A DNA stretch of 64,000 bases, from NCBI GenBank assembly GCA_963693365.1, contig CAVNZM010000004.1:2604001-2668000 (forward strand), in the 5' to 3' direction. Shown piece by piece: positions 12,569 through 33,016 of the stretch. The notes beneath the pieces were generated by a model, which saw only the letters and a list, made by a program, of their open reading frames with translations, was not told the DNA's origin and did not search any database. The DNA is from Amoebidium appalachense. Taxonomy: Eukaryota > Ichthyosporea. The first letter of the stretch is position 1; each line of letters opens with the position of its first letter. The position numbers were made by a program, and so were the translations under genes.

Positions 12569-13447
12569 TACATACACACACACACCTCACACACACACGC
12601 TCACTCCCCCCCCCCCCCCCCCCCCCCTAAAGGAAAAAAAAAAAAACAAAAAAAAAAAACGTGTCCCTCATCAGCCACACACAAACATAGGCACAAAAAA
12701 AAACCATGCCTCGAAGACATCGCTTTAGGCACAAAGTGTTGGGTACTTACTACTTGTACTCAGGGTACTGCTTGTACTGCTCAAACTCCCTCTCCCACTC
12801 CTCCTCCGTTATTGGTGGCCTTATGCCCACAATAGGCTCCCACCTCACCATCGAGAGACCAGACTCGGTCAACCGCGTGATGCCTCCCACCACCACTATT
12901 CCCACTACCATCCCTGCACATCCAAACAACCATCTGCCAATCCATTTCTGTGCACGTGGTGTGAGGGCGACGGCTGTGGGGGCAGCCGCCTGAGTGGCTG
13001 CCTGTGCCGTGGCGGTGGCTGTGGACTGTGTCCTTTTTTGGAGCAGAGAGAAGGGATGGGTGGTGGTTTGGCGAGTGACGGGCTGTAGCAGGAACAGGTT
13101 TGACATAAGGACCGATGGGGTGTTCATAAGAAACAAGTTAGCTACGTGGATAGATATGCGGACTCGAAAGCATTTTTGTATGTGCAAATCGGAATAACCA
13201 CAAAAAAGCTCCTGCAAAAGTGCGCTCGATCGCGAACTTGATGATTTGCAACTTAATTAATTTAACTTTAATTTCTTTCCAAGAGCAGGCAACAAACATA
13301 AAGCCACCCTTAACAGAATTATTCACATTCACAGAAACATACCACAGAGTGCCGTTGTGGGAACGAGCTGAACGAGCGGAAGCATTGCCCCTGGGACGTC
13401 TGCCGTAGTTGGCTGACGAGACCGCTCAGCGACTGTAAAGAAAACAT
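7586..13447 (-). CDS. COX15: Heme A synthase COX15 (mitochondrial inner membrane)
   Basis: Seven phase-consistent exons on the minus strand: 13447-13343, 13082-12751, 11808-11454, 10293-10215, 9655-9501, 8466-8353 and 7741-7586, encoding 431 aa (human COX15 is about 410). The protein hydroxylates the C8 methyl of heme O to make heme A for cytochrome c oxidase. The N-terminus ([17 protein letters not shown] and on) is basic, hydroxylated and lacks acids, as expected of a mitochondrial presequence. Family landmarks follow in order: [102 protein letters not shown] and [14 protein letters not shown]. The histidines in EWFHR, RLAAHL, QFNHR and ASHQ fit the conserved heme-ligand histidines. ATG 13447 was chosen because it opens the presequence; an in-frame ATG lies 15 nt upstream. 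It converges with RHL1 and diverges from EXO1. Confidence 0.95.
7830..7938 (+). repeat. SINE-like repeat, diverged fragment
   Basis: Lies in COX15 intron 6. CGAGGAGGGGCTCTCTTGG and GCATACTCTGTATGTGCT align with the middle of the family; the piece ends in a long C-tract, as the full copies do. Confidence 0.45.
10867..11121 (-). repeat. SINE-like repeat, copy C (internally deleted, with 5' extension)
   Basis: Lies in COX15 intron 3. It matches copy H over the 5' extension (GTCTTGATCAAAGACGAG, GCATAAGCAACC and the AACCGGGCATGGTTG-type end) and over the 3' part GATGTTGCATACT, with about 60 nt deleted between CATAAGCA and TCCGCGTATA on the plus strand. Confidence 0.75.
11180..11449 (-). repeat. 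SINE-like poly-C-tailed repeat, copy D
   Basis: Same orientation as copy C and next to it, separated by a GT/G tract. Nearly full core, bounded on both sides by poly-G on the plus strand. Its outer G-tract abuts the donor of COX15 exon 3. Confidence 0.8.
12172..12237 (+). repeat. (GA)n array in COX15 intron 2
   Basis: About 32 GA units preceded by C18 and AAAA. Further CA, GA and TA runs and two C-A compound tracts follow to 12655 within the same intron. Confidence 0.95.
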
Positions 13448-14792
13448 GAGAACTCGGCCCATGAAAGAAACATGCACAGTAAGAACGCTCTCACGTAGCA
13501 AAGAGTTGCCCAGCGGTGCCACGTATAAGGATTAGTATATGCATGAACTCATCATGCTCGGTGCATGTCAGAGCCCTCCCCCCCCCCCCCTCCCCCCCAC
13601 CTCCTCCCCCCCCCCCCCCCCCCCCCCCCCCGCCCCCCCCTCCCACCCCCCTCCCTCTTTCTGAAACCACGCGCCCATCACCAAAACCACGATCGCTACC
13701 GCCGCCGCCGCCAACACCACCGCTACCATCACCGTGAACACCATCACTCCCCACCCCATCCATACCGCATACCAGTGGCACCCACCCATCACAGCTTCAT
13801 GCAACTTGACTTTCACGAACGTGTATATGCAACATGTGACTTGCAGTGTATGCGCTTGAAAGCGTTTACGTGCGGGTACACCTTTTTTGCATGCGTATGT
13901 TTGTCTCTGGCTTGAGCTACCTTTACTGTTTGCGCGGCCCCGGGCCTCGCTTGGCGCAGGCACGCCGAACCAAATGCCCTTAGGGCACTGCTACACACCG
14001 GCAACGCCATGCTTTCTCCCTTTCCTCCCCTGCTTACCAAAAACTAGAAAAGAGCCTGGTATTATACCCTTACAGAAACGCTTTTACACCCCCCCGTACC
14101 CCTCATATGTATAAGCTATGTGCTTGTATGCAGCGAGCCAGATATGAAAGAAACAAAACAAAAACATGTGCCGTTTTGCTAGAACAACACAGAACAGCAC
14201 GGAACGATCTACCGTGCGCATGGCCAGCAAAAGAACAGAAAAACACATGCGGGCCAAAAGTATTGGAGAGTATTGGCCAATCATAATGATCCTTGTGCCT
14301 TATAAGGTTAGTTATTTAACGCGTGCTATTGGCACATGTTTTGCGCTGTTACCATGTTTGGCTCATTTTCCGTTGAAAAATGTCGCGCCTAAAATGAAAG
14401 CGGCCGATTTCTATTGGTTCATTTCAAATTAGGAACGTTTCAGCGGATGTCGCTCTCCGGCCGAAGCGCTGTGTGCTTGAAGTGAAAAGGAAAAAGAAGA
14501 AAAAGGCACCGTGAAAACCCCAACCGGTCTGCCTAATGCGCTAGTATTAAATGAAGGAGACAACTTTCTTGCGCATAGTTCAGCTTATAATAAGAAACAC
14601 CCAATTTTATTCGTAAGCGTGCAACATACTAGTTCGTTAGACTTCGGGTGGTTTGTAAAGACACACAAGGAAACTCACTAGGGTTCTAGCTGCCATAGAG
14701 GGCTCGTGTGCTTTTGAAAAAGTGCAAGGAAGAAAAGGTTTAAGATAGCCCCGAGTGTGTGAGTGAAGTGAGTAGAGGTACACATCGCAACC
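13448..14792. other. Divergent intergenic region, COX15 and EXO1
   Basis: About 1.35 kb between the two start codons. It contains a poly-C/T block (13578-13665), then unique DNA with the CCAAT cluster listed separately. No convincing coding sequence. Both promoters should lie here. Confidence 0.7.
14260..14420. promoter_or_regulatory. CCAAT/ATTGG cluster in the COX15-EXO1 divergent intergenic region
   Basis: Four or five CCAAT or ATTGG motifs occur within 160 bp (ATTGG near 14262, 14272, 14323 and 14413; CCAAT near 14277), about 380-530 nt before the EXO1 ATG and about 0.9 kb from the COX15 ATG. CCAAT boxes are bound by NF-Y in most eukaryotes. A role for either gene is inferred from position. 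Confidence 0.35.
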
Positions 14793-24287
<9,495 letters not shown>

Positions 24288-24913
24288 TGATAATATTAGT
24301 CCTGCAGTTTGATTTTGCGGGCTTGTGCCTTTCTTTGTTTGTTTGTTGATTGGTTGGTGTGCTTTTTTTGTGTATTGTGTTAAAGGATTATGGATAGGGG
24401 TTGGGTTGGTGTGATGTGCCAGTTGGTCGTGGTGGTTGGTTGGTTTTGCCCCCGGGGCGGGGCTGGGGGGGAAGCGGGGGGGGAAGGGAGGGGGGGGGGG
24501 GGGGGGGGGGGGGTCTCATAGTTATAGCGATGCGGTAATGACAATGTACATAGGATGTGCTGAGTGATTGCAAAAGGACGAATGCTAGTTTTCAATTCTA
24601 CTAATGCCTGAGCCAGGCATAGGGCTCATGTATTAGGTGTACGGCGTATATGTGCCAAATCAAATTGGCCAATCTGGCACTGATACACCTTCTCAGGTCA
24701 CAAATGTAGGTGTACGTAAATGAATATAATAGACGAATTTGAATTAGTAACTTCCGTATGCCAATGTGTGCCAACGTGACTTGGCTCTGTGCAAGTGAGG
24801 ATGTGGAGGCATGGGTGACACTGCGGTTTGAGCGCTTGCTGACTTTCTTAAGTTGTGGTCACAAACTTTTATCAAGTGGTGGTAGTGTGTGTGTGCTTGT
24901 GTGTGTGTATGTG

Positions 24914-24979
<66 letters not shown>

Positions 24980-26118
24980 CTAATTTTTCATCGTGGTGGT
25001 GGTGGTGTGTGTGTGTGTGTAGGAGTGGCGCTGGTGGCCTGTGCGTGTGTGTGTGTGTGTGTGCACGCGCGTGCCTGTGTGTGTATCGCAATGGCGGTGG
25101 TGTGTTTGTGTGTGGTTGGTGGTGGGTTACTTTGTGATGGCGCTGTCGTGGATGTCGTTGCCATGGTGAATGTATTGTGCTGTTTGCTCAGGGCACCAAC
25201 ACCAGTCTTAGAAGGGGGGGGGGGGGGGGGGGGGGGGGGGTTGATCAGTCCGTTGCAATTGCTCGTTGTAATAATTATGCCCTATGTGTTTTATCATGTA
25301 CACATACACAGAGGTAATCTCGCTATCTCGGGCATTCGAATTCAGGAAAAATATGTGGGCCTTTCTTAATGGTGACGCATGGTATTTGCCTCATGCATAG
25401 CCGGCCCGGCCCGGCACTATCCAAAGAGGGTCATCGCGTATGTCAAAAAATAAAACAGCGTACTCGTGTATATGCATGGCATGTCAGTCCCTGCCGGCTG
25501 CGAGCCATCGAGTGACGTCGACGTCTGCACCTATGCATATACATAGTACTTACGACATCAAAATCACCTTATAAGCTTCAACGTCATGTCATGTGTATAC
25601 GTTAAATTTTAAACCGAGGGAGCTGTAGGGCCGACATGTACGAAGACCTATTGCAAAAACCTACATGACGGGCATAAGCATGTAGCCATAAGTAGGAAAA
25701 AAAAAAGGGGGGGGGATCGTCGATATCATCGGCAAAATCATTGATATGGCAGTGTGAAGTATACATGCACAGCTATATAGTAGGGATGTTCTTTATCTGT
25801 GTATCTTGTTGGACCAGAGTACCAACATGTACATGTTGAGCTGCATCTTGGTTATCACAGTTCACATGTGCAGAACACATATTCCCCCATATATGGCAGT
25901 GACAGGTTCAAAAACCGAAGCTTTTGCAAGGCGGCGGGGCCCCGGGAGGGGGGGGGGGGGGGGAGGGGGGGGGGGGGGAGTACAGCAGTGATGGCAGTGG
26001 GAGGACCTGGTACCTGCCTAGCATCAGAGGCGGGGGTTGCGGGGAAGGGAGGGACGAGATAGCCTATGGCAATATCGACATTGGCTATCCATTCATGGGT
26101 GAGGAGTGCATTGATTGT

Positions 26119-26161
<43 letters not shown>

Positions 26162-26575
26162 TTGAATCGGGTCCGTGGGTGCACGTCACCATAGCAAGAT
26201 CATGGTGAATGGTGACGAACGACAAATCATCCCCGTTCTGCAGCAATCCAGTGGTTTATTTATGTGTGCCCCAGGGTATTCCCGGGGGTAATATAATCAC
26301 CGACTAGGACTAAATGCAATTCTCCGACCTGCTTTCGTCAGCAGATGTGTGTCCTCTAAGCTTTAAAACACACTTTCGAATAATCATAAAATCATAAAAA
26401 TATATAAAAAACGCTAAAATAGAATCACAGAAACGCAACACTTCACATCCATATGCATGGCCTCACACCGTACCTGCACCGTACATCATCTCATCAGTGT
26501 CAATATGCACAAATGGGCCAACATTCAAAATATCGAAATTATCCAATTTGCACGCACCGTATATCACGCAGTTAT
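24288..26575. other. Convergent intergenic region, EXO1 and H+-ATPase
   Basis: About 2.3 kb without a supportable gene. Contents: G-tracts at 24490-24513, 25217-25240, 25948-25978 and 26120-26160, a (GT)n array at 24886-24978 with further GT-rich DNA to 25085, and unique AT-rich DNA. On the minus strand TAAATAAA near 26255-26262 could be the ATPase poly-A signal, about 315 nt past its stop. Confidence 0.65.
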
Positions 26576-26978
26576 CTACGCGTACTTATCAGGTTCCGGG
26601 ATAACCTCGACACCCTGAGCCTCTGCGACCTCATTTGCATTATCCACGACTTGCAAAACACCCTCGACGGCCTGATTGACAACCAAACGCTGGCTGGGCG
26701 GGAGACGCAAAACATTAACCTCGATCGTGTTCAGTGTTTTGCTCTCAGCAACTTCCAAATCCACATCGCGACGTGCGGCACCGCCAACGGATGCGCGTGC
26801 TCCGGCCAATGATTTGCGTCGTTCGCCGCCAACGGATGCGCGTGCAGTGGCGGCTGCGGCAGCGGTGGCGCTGGAGGCACGGGCCTCGGCAACACCGGCG
26901 TGCACGGCACCCTTGAGATTCTCGAGGTTCTGTGTGTGATCATGTGTGAGTGGGTGTTTTGTGTTGAAGAAGGGGGAA

Positions 26979-27017
<39 letters not shown>

Positions 27018-30000
27018 CTAGGGGAGGTAGGGGAGAGCTGAGGTGAGGAGGGGAAGGGGGAGGTTGTGTTTGAGCGCAAGGTGGGTTGGGGGCTGGGGTG
27101 TTTTGCATAGGAAGAGGAGAGGGGAGGGGAGGGGAGGGAAGGGGAGATGTGAGGAAGGGTGGGTGTTTTTTTTTTCCTTCCTTCCTTTCTTTCTTTCTGT
27201 CTTTTTTTTTTTTTTTGGGGGGGGGGGGGGAGGGGGGATCGGTTGTAGGTAGGTGATTGTATCGAGGCAAAGGGGAGAGGGTTCAGCACCATAGGAGTGT
27301 TGCTACGTGTGTGTGTATTATAATGGATAGCGTACACAGGTACAGACAGAAAAAGCAATTGGATGCCCACCTCCTTGATTTCCTTGTATGCTGCGGCGTT
27401 GCTAGGGTCTTCCTTCTCGAGTTTGTCAATGGCAGCCTTGGCATTAGACACCTTTCTCTCAACGAGTTTCTCCTCCACACGGCCAACACTGGCACGTGCA
27501 TAGGGCAGCTCGGTGTCGTGCATGTCCAGGGCTTCACGCATGTTGACCAGGCGGGCAGTGCGGGCCTTGAAGATGTCGTACTTGAGCAGGATGAACCACG
27601 TGAGAACCTGTGCGTATGAATGGTTAGTACTGATGTGTATGGTGTTATTGTTACCAACAACTGGTAGTGGTGTGTGTGTTGTTATCGTTCCCTTTGATCA
27701 GTACTGGTTCATTAAGGGGAAAGGGGAGGAAGGGGTAAAGGACGGATTCAAGGGAAACATAATGGTTTCTTAATGACGATTGAAGCGCAAAACTCCAAAA
27801 GCTCTAATGTCTACAATCATGCCGACAACAGGAGGTCAGGGCTTTTGGGCAAGAGGGAAGGAGAAGGGGGGGGGGGGGGGGGGGGGAGGGGGGAGGGGGG
27901 TGTCGGTTTATACCTTTCCAGCGTCCTGGATGAACCACCAGACGATGCAGTAGATCCAGATCCACAGGGGGTACAGCTTGTATGTGTGCATGGCCAGACC
28001 CATCACCTGAATACCATCCGTCTCACCCTCGGGCCACACACTGGCCAAAATTGTAGAGATGGTTAGAGCAAGTGCGGCGGCACCCAGAAGAAGATATCCG
28101 GGTCGGGCCTCGAAGAACGGGCCGACGGTACGGGCCGAGAACAGGGTCAGGAAATCGGAAAGAGATACCTTAAGGTAGATCATAGTGATGATTTGGCCGT
28201 ACTCGAGGGGGGGAAGGCCGAGGGTACCCTGCCAAACACCGCTAGGGTCCCAGGATTTGAAGGCAACATCGACCAGAATCAGAGACGAAGCCATGGCAAT
28301 CATACCCAAGACAAGCGAAACGGTGAACAGAACTTTAAGGTTCCATTTCTCCGGGCGGGGGCTGGGCGTGACGTGATCGTAACCGACGGAAATAAGGGTA
28401 CCGTCGTTAAGGAGCGTGATCAGCATCAACATGAGCACCGGGAGGGAGAAGAATGAGGGCCAGGGGTGGGCGGCAATGTCGGGGGGCATGAGGTTCTTGT
28501 ATTCGTTGTAGTATTCGTTCGGGTGGAAGGCAAACACGCAGATGAAGAAGAAGCACAGAAGCTGGAGTGTGGCGGCCTGCGAGTGGTGGGGAGAAGTTAG
28601 TTGGTTAGGCAATCAATACAACTCACAATAATCCTTCTGGGCAAATGAGATTGGTCTTGTAAACAGAATGCTTACCGAGGACGAGCCCGGGGGAAGAAGG
28701 GGGGTGGGGGAATTGGAATGTGCATTACTCGCATATATATACAACATTGACAAAGAGAGTATGCAGTATCCAGGGGAAGGGGAGGGGGGTTAGGGAGCTT
28801 TTGCATTAGGGGAAAAAGGTCAGCAGAATGGGGGGGGGGGGGGGGTGAGAGGGGTAAACGTACGATACGGTAGTTGAGGAAGTTCTGGATGCGCTTGAAG
28901 ATGCAGCGTGAAATGACGATTGCATGCACGATCACACTCAGACCCTCCTGCGTCAACACCATGTCGGCAGCAGCACGTGCAGCATCGGTAGCACCAGACA
29001 CGGCAATACCAACATCGGCACGCTTGAGAGCAGGGGCATCGTTCACACCGTCGCCTGAGGGGTGAGAAAAGAAGGGTTGGAGGAGGAAGGGGAAGGGGGG
29101 AGGGGGGAGGGAAGGGGCGGGGTTAGTTCGTGCAGTGATTTGTGAGTGTTTGCGAGAGCGACAGCATAGAGGGAGAGAGAGGGAGGGGGAGGGAGGGAGG
29201 GGGGGGGGGGGGGGGGGGGAGGGGGGTAAGGGAAGCAAAATTTTCGGATACGTTTTTCCTACCAGAGAAATGGTGGTACATAGTTATGGCGGTATTAGTA
29301 CTTGTGAAAGGAAGGGGAAGTTGGGGGAGCAGGGGGGAAGGGGAGCGAGGGAGGGGGGGGGGGGGGGGGGGGGGGGAGGCATAGACAAACACGTACCAGT
29401 CATGCCGCAGGCGAAGCCGACCTTACGCAAAACCTCGACAATCAAGAACTTGTGCTCGGGGAAGACCTCAGCAAAGCCATCGGCATCGACAATCATGGGG
29501 GCAAACTTGGTGTAGGCCTCCTGGGGCACCTTGTTCTCACTGTCCAGGCCGGGTAGGTTCACGGCCTTGCACGAGTGGATCTTGGAGCCAAGGCCCAACA
29601 TGCGGGCACACTCCTTGGCAATCACACCCTGTGTCGACGGGGGGAGGGGGGGGGGGGGGGGGGTTAGAATGCGCCATGTAGAGCACCCAGGTACATATAA
29701 TTGAATTTACACGGAATGGAGTATAGGCAAGCACATGAAGAGGAGGAAGGGATAAGCCTCAGGGTAGGTGCTTGGGGGAGGGTGGGAGGGTTGGGGGGAA
29801 AGGGGAGGTGGGGGAGGGTCGAACGAGTGGATACAAGAAACTTTAAGTTGTCACAACAGAGAGGGACGAAGGGTACATACTTTAGTGCGATTCTCTTCTA
29901 AATTTTTTTTTGGGGGGGGGGGGGGGGGGGGGTTGGGTTGGGGTGTTGCATACGTGGTCACCAGTAATCATCTTGACGTCGACACCCAGCTCCATGGCCT

Positions 30001-30109
30001 TGTCAATGGTGTCCTTGGTGTCGTGCCGAGGGGGATCCAGGAAAGTCAGCAGACCAAGCATGTTCCAACGGCCCTGGTCATCTGGGGGCGGGGGGCGGCG
30101 GGGGGGGGG

Positions 30110-30142
<33 letters not shown>

Positions 30143-32805
30143 GGGGGGGGAGGGGGGGTTAGGACCAAGGGTCAGTATGGATGCACTTAATAAAAATATC
30201 CTGCATAGAACTTGTAAGACCGAAAGTGGAGACTTGCAGTGAGCCGGTTGACTGCACATAACACTACCAGATACTAAGGGCATGCTCTAGAAAAAAAGGT
30301 GAGAGCTACAGTCCTAATGGCCTCGAGTAACATTCAATTGCAAAACATACAATCACGAGATCACAACTTGTACTGAAGCGGTAGGGGCACTTACCAGTCC
30401 TTGCAACGGCCAGAGAGCGAATACCGCGGCCACCGAGTTCGTTGACCTTATCCCAGACCTTGTCATGTAGCTCATCCTTATTCCAGCAAAGAGCAAGAAT
30501 AATCTGTGGTGCACCCTTTGTCGTCTTGAACACTTTGCCGTCGGGGCCCTCGAGCGTACCCTCGGTTCTCTTTGTTGTCGGGTCGAAAGGAACATACTCC
30601 AGCTGCTTGTACACGTCAAGAGACGGAAGGTCCACGGTGCCAAGCACCAGAGTGTCCAGGGCGTCTCTAGGGGGTTCCTTCCATTTTGCAGCCAGAGCAG
30701 CCATCTGCAGAACCTTGTACTGGTCGTAGCCGTCAGTGTAGATGGGTGTGTCCTCCTGGATCACCATCTTGTTAAGTGTCAGCGTGCCGGTCTTGTCGGA
30801 GCACAACATGTTCATGCCAGCCATTTCCTCGATAGCGGCAAGTCGGGTGACAATGGCGCCGTGGACAGAGAGTTGACGGGAGCCGAGAGCGAGTGTTGTT
30901 GTGCACACAATCTCAATGGCAATAGGGATGGAGGCAACCATCAACACGACGACGAAGGAAAGAGCCTCCTTGAAATGCTCCCCGCGGACGAGCAGGTACG
31001 CAAGGGCAATACCGCACAGGATGAGGGAGAGAATGACCAGTACGATCATAATCTTCATCAACATGCGCGCAAGGTTACCCAAGTCATCGCCGCCGGAGTT
31101 AAGCATAGCTGCAGTCTTGCCGAAGAAAGTGTTCATGCCGGTCTCCATGACGGTACCCTCAACCTCACCGCGGGTGACGGTGGAACCCATCTTGGCGTCA
31201 TCACCGGCATACATGGTCACGGGCAGAGACTCACCGGTCAGGGCTGACTGGTCGACCTGAATCTGACCGTGGTTGATCTGCACAGGTTGAAGAGGGTTAG
31301 TTGATGTTGGAGGGGGGGAAGGGGGGGTAGAGAGAGATGGAGAGGGGCAGAGAGAGGGAGACGACTCTCTTTTCACATTGCTATAGTCGAGGCATGAAGG
31401 GAAGGTGACGGTGAAGGTAGTGGTGGTTGGGCGGGGGGAGGGAGGGGGGGGGGGGGGGGGGAGGGGCTGGGGAAAGAAGCACGTGTATTTACTGTCAAGG
31501 CAGGTTAGAGAGGCAAGGCTTGCGCATGCAGGAAGAAGAGCATGGAAGTTGCACAGGGGTTGGGGGGAGGGGTTGGAGGTTGGGGGGGGGGGGGGGGGAG
31601 GGGGGGACAGGGAACGGGGGGATGATCTTACCCTGCAGTCAGCGGGGACAGCCGAACCGGCAGCAAGCAGGACCAAGTCACCGGGCACCAGAGAGCCGCC
31701 ATCAATGTTCTCCCACTTGCCGTTACGCTTGGCCGTGGCAATGGGCTTGAGAGAGGCCTTCAGCGCATCCACAGCATTGCCGGCCTTAACTATTTCGTAC
31801 CAACCAATGGTGGCGTTGGCGAATTGGATACCGAGAAGAATACCCATATCGAGCCAGTTTTGAATGGCGGCTTCAATGATGATGGCAAGCCAAATCATAA
31901 TGGGCATGGGGGCTTTGAGCTGCGGAAGCAAATGGGTCATTGCTTATGATACTATCGGACAGTGGCAGCATATTGAAAAAAAATCAACTTGTCAATAAGC
32001 AGAATAGTGTCTCTGTTAATTGAATCTCATGTATGAAGAAAAGCATTTGCAACCAACAGAAATGTTGGCTAATGCCTGCACTTTTGCATCGGCATCCCTA
32101 GCCTAGAGATCTGTAAGTTAACCGACCATCGGGAAGCTGGCCCGAGTTCCCTATAGTAGGCAACAAGTGAAGGTGTATTGGCCCGGGGAACATATGGGGA
32201 GTGGGTGGATCGGTAATGATGTTGGAGGATGGGGGGAAAGTGAGCTGAGAGGCCGGGTTGGGGAGGGGGGGGAAAGGGGGTGGAGGGGAGGGGGGAGGGG
32301 GGGAGGAGGGGCTCGGTGATGGTACTGAAGAGAGTTCAAAGAGCAAACAGAAGACGGGTTGAGATTGCTACAGAGCCCCGGCCGGTTTCCCAGGGTTACA
32401 TCGGGTTAAAAGAAAGCGTGAACCCACCTGATAGAGATAAAGCAGCCATTTTGGGACCTTCTTCTCTACGAGCTCGTTGCGACCCCACTGCTTAAGGAGC
32501 GCCTCAGCCTCTGTGGAAAGCCAATGTGTTAGCATGTCAGCACAAGCAACAGCATCGCCAGGATATTGTGATGGGAAGATCCCTCCCACGCAAATCACAT
32601 AACAACAGGGCTTCACTGAGGGTGTGCCATCGGCAACACAAAGGCTACACTAAGGCTTAGGGAAAGGGTCAAAGGGCGTACCTGCTGTGGTTAACCCCTT
32701 GGAGGGGACCCAGTCCGAGTTGTCCTTCTTCACATCCTCCTCATCGTTCATGGCCACCAACTCAATCTCCCCATCCTTCGCCTTGGCCTTCGACCCTCGC
32801 GACAT
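26576..32805 (-). CDS. PMA1: Plasma-membrane H+-transporting P-type ATPase (P3A)
   Basis: Ten exons, all phases consistent: 32805-32682, 32510-32428, 31919-31632, 31277-30395, 30081-29954, 29628-29397, 29054-28864, 28576-27914, 27607-27371 and 26929-26576, encoding 1060 aa. It pumps protons out of the cell using ATP and energises secondary transport. Visible marks in order: cation-ATPase N-domain ([18 protein letters not shown]), TM1-2 ([14 protein letters not shown] onward), actuator TGES at about residues 179-182, TM4 with PIAIEIV, phosphorylation motif CSDKTGTLT with D326, nucleotide-binding TKGAP, DPPRHDT, MITGDH and the hinge [11 protein letters not shown]. Six C-terminal TM segments lie mostly in exon 8. 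The long charged tail of exons 9-10 carries two RASVGG repeats around RRKSLAG, likely kinase targets and a probable regulatory domain. The symbol is the generic family name. Best resemblance is to protist and algal P3A pumps. Confidence 0.95.
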
Positions 32806-32956
32806 ATTTTCGGTTTCAACCCGGCGGCCGAGGTCACCGAGAAATGGTGTTGAAAGGGGAAAAGAGGTGTGGGGTGAAAAAAAAACAAAAAAACGGACGC
32901 AGAGGGTAGAGACTCCACGCACTGTTGCGAGTGTGCAATATTTTTGAGACTATTTG

Positions 32957-33016
32957 TTTATATATAGGTTGCCGAATATGGTGCTGTAGTTGATGTGGAA
33001 TGCACCATCTGCCAAT
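32957..33016 (-). promoter_or_regulatory. Putative core promoter of the H+-ATPase gene
   Basis: On the minus strand a TATATATAAA box (32966-32957) lies about 150 nt before the ATPase ATG. A CCAAT element on the plus strand (33012-33016; ATTGG on the minus strand) lies about 50 nt further out. The spacing suits transcription starting near 32930 and a 5' leader of about 125 nt. This is inferred from motifs only. Confidence 0.45.
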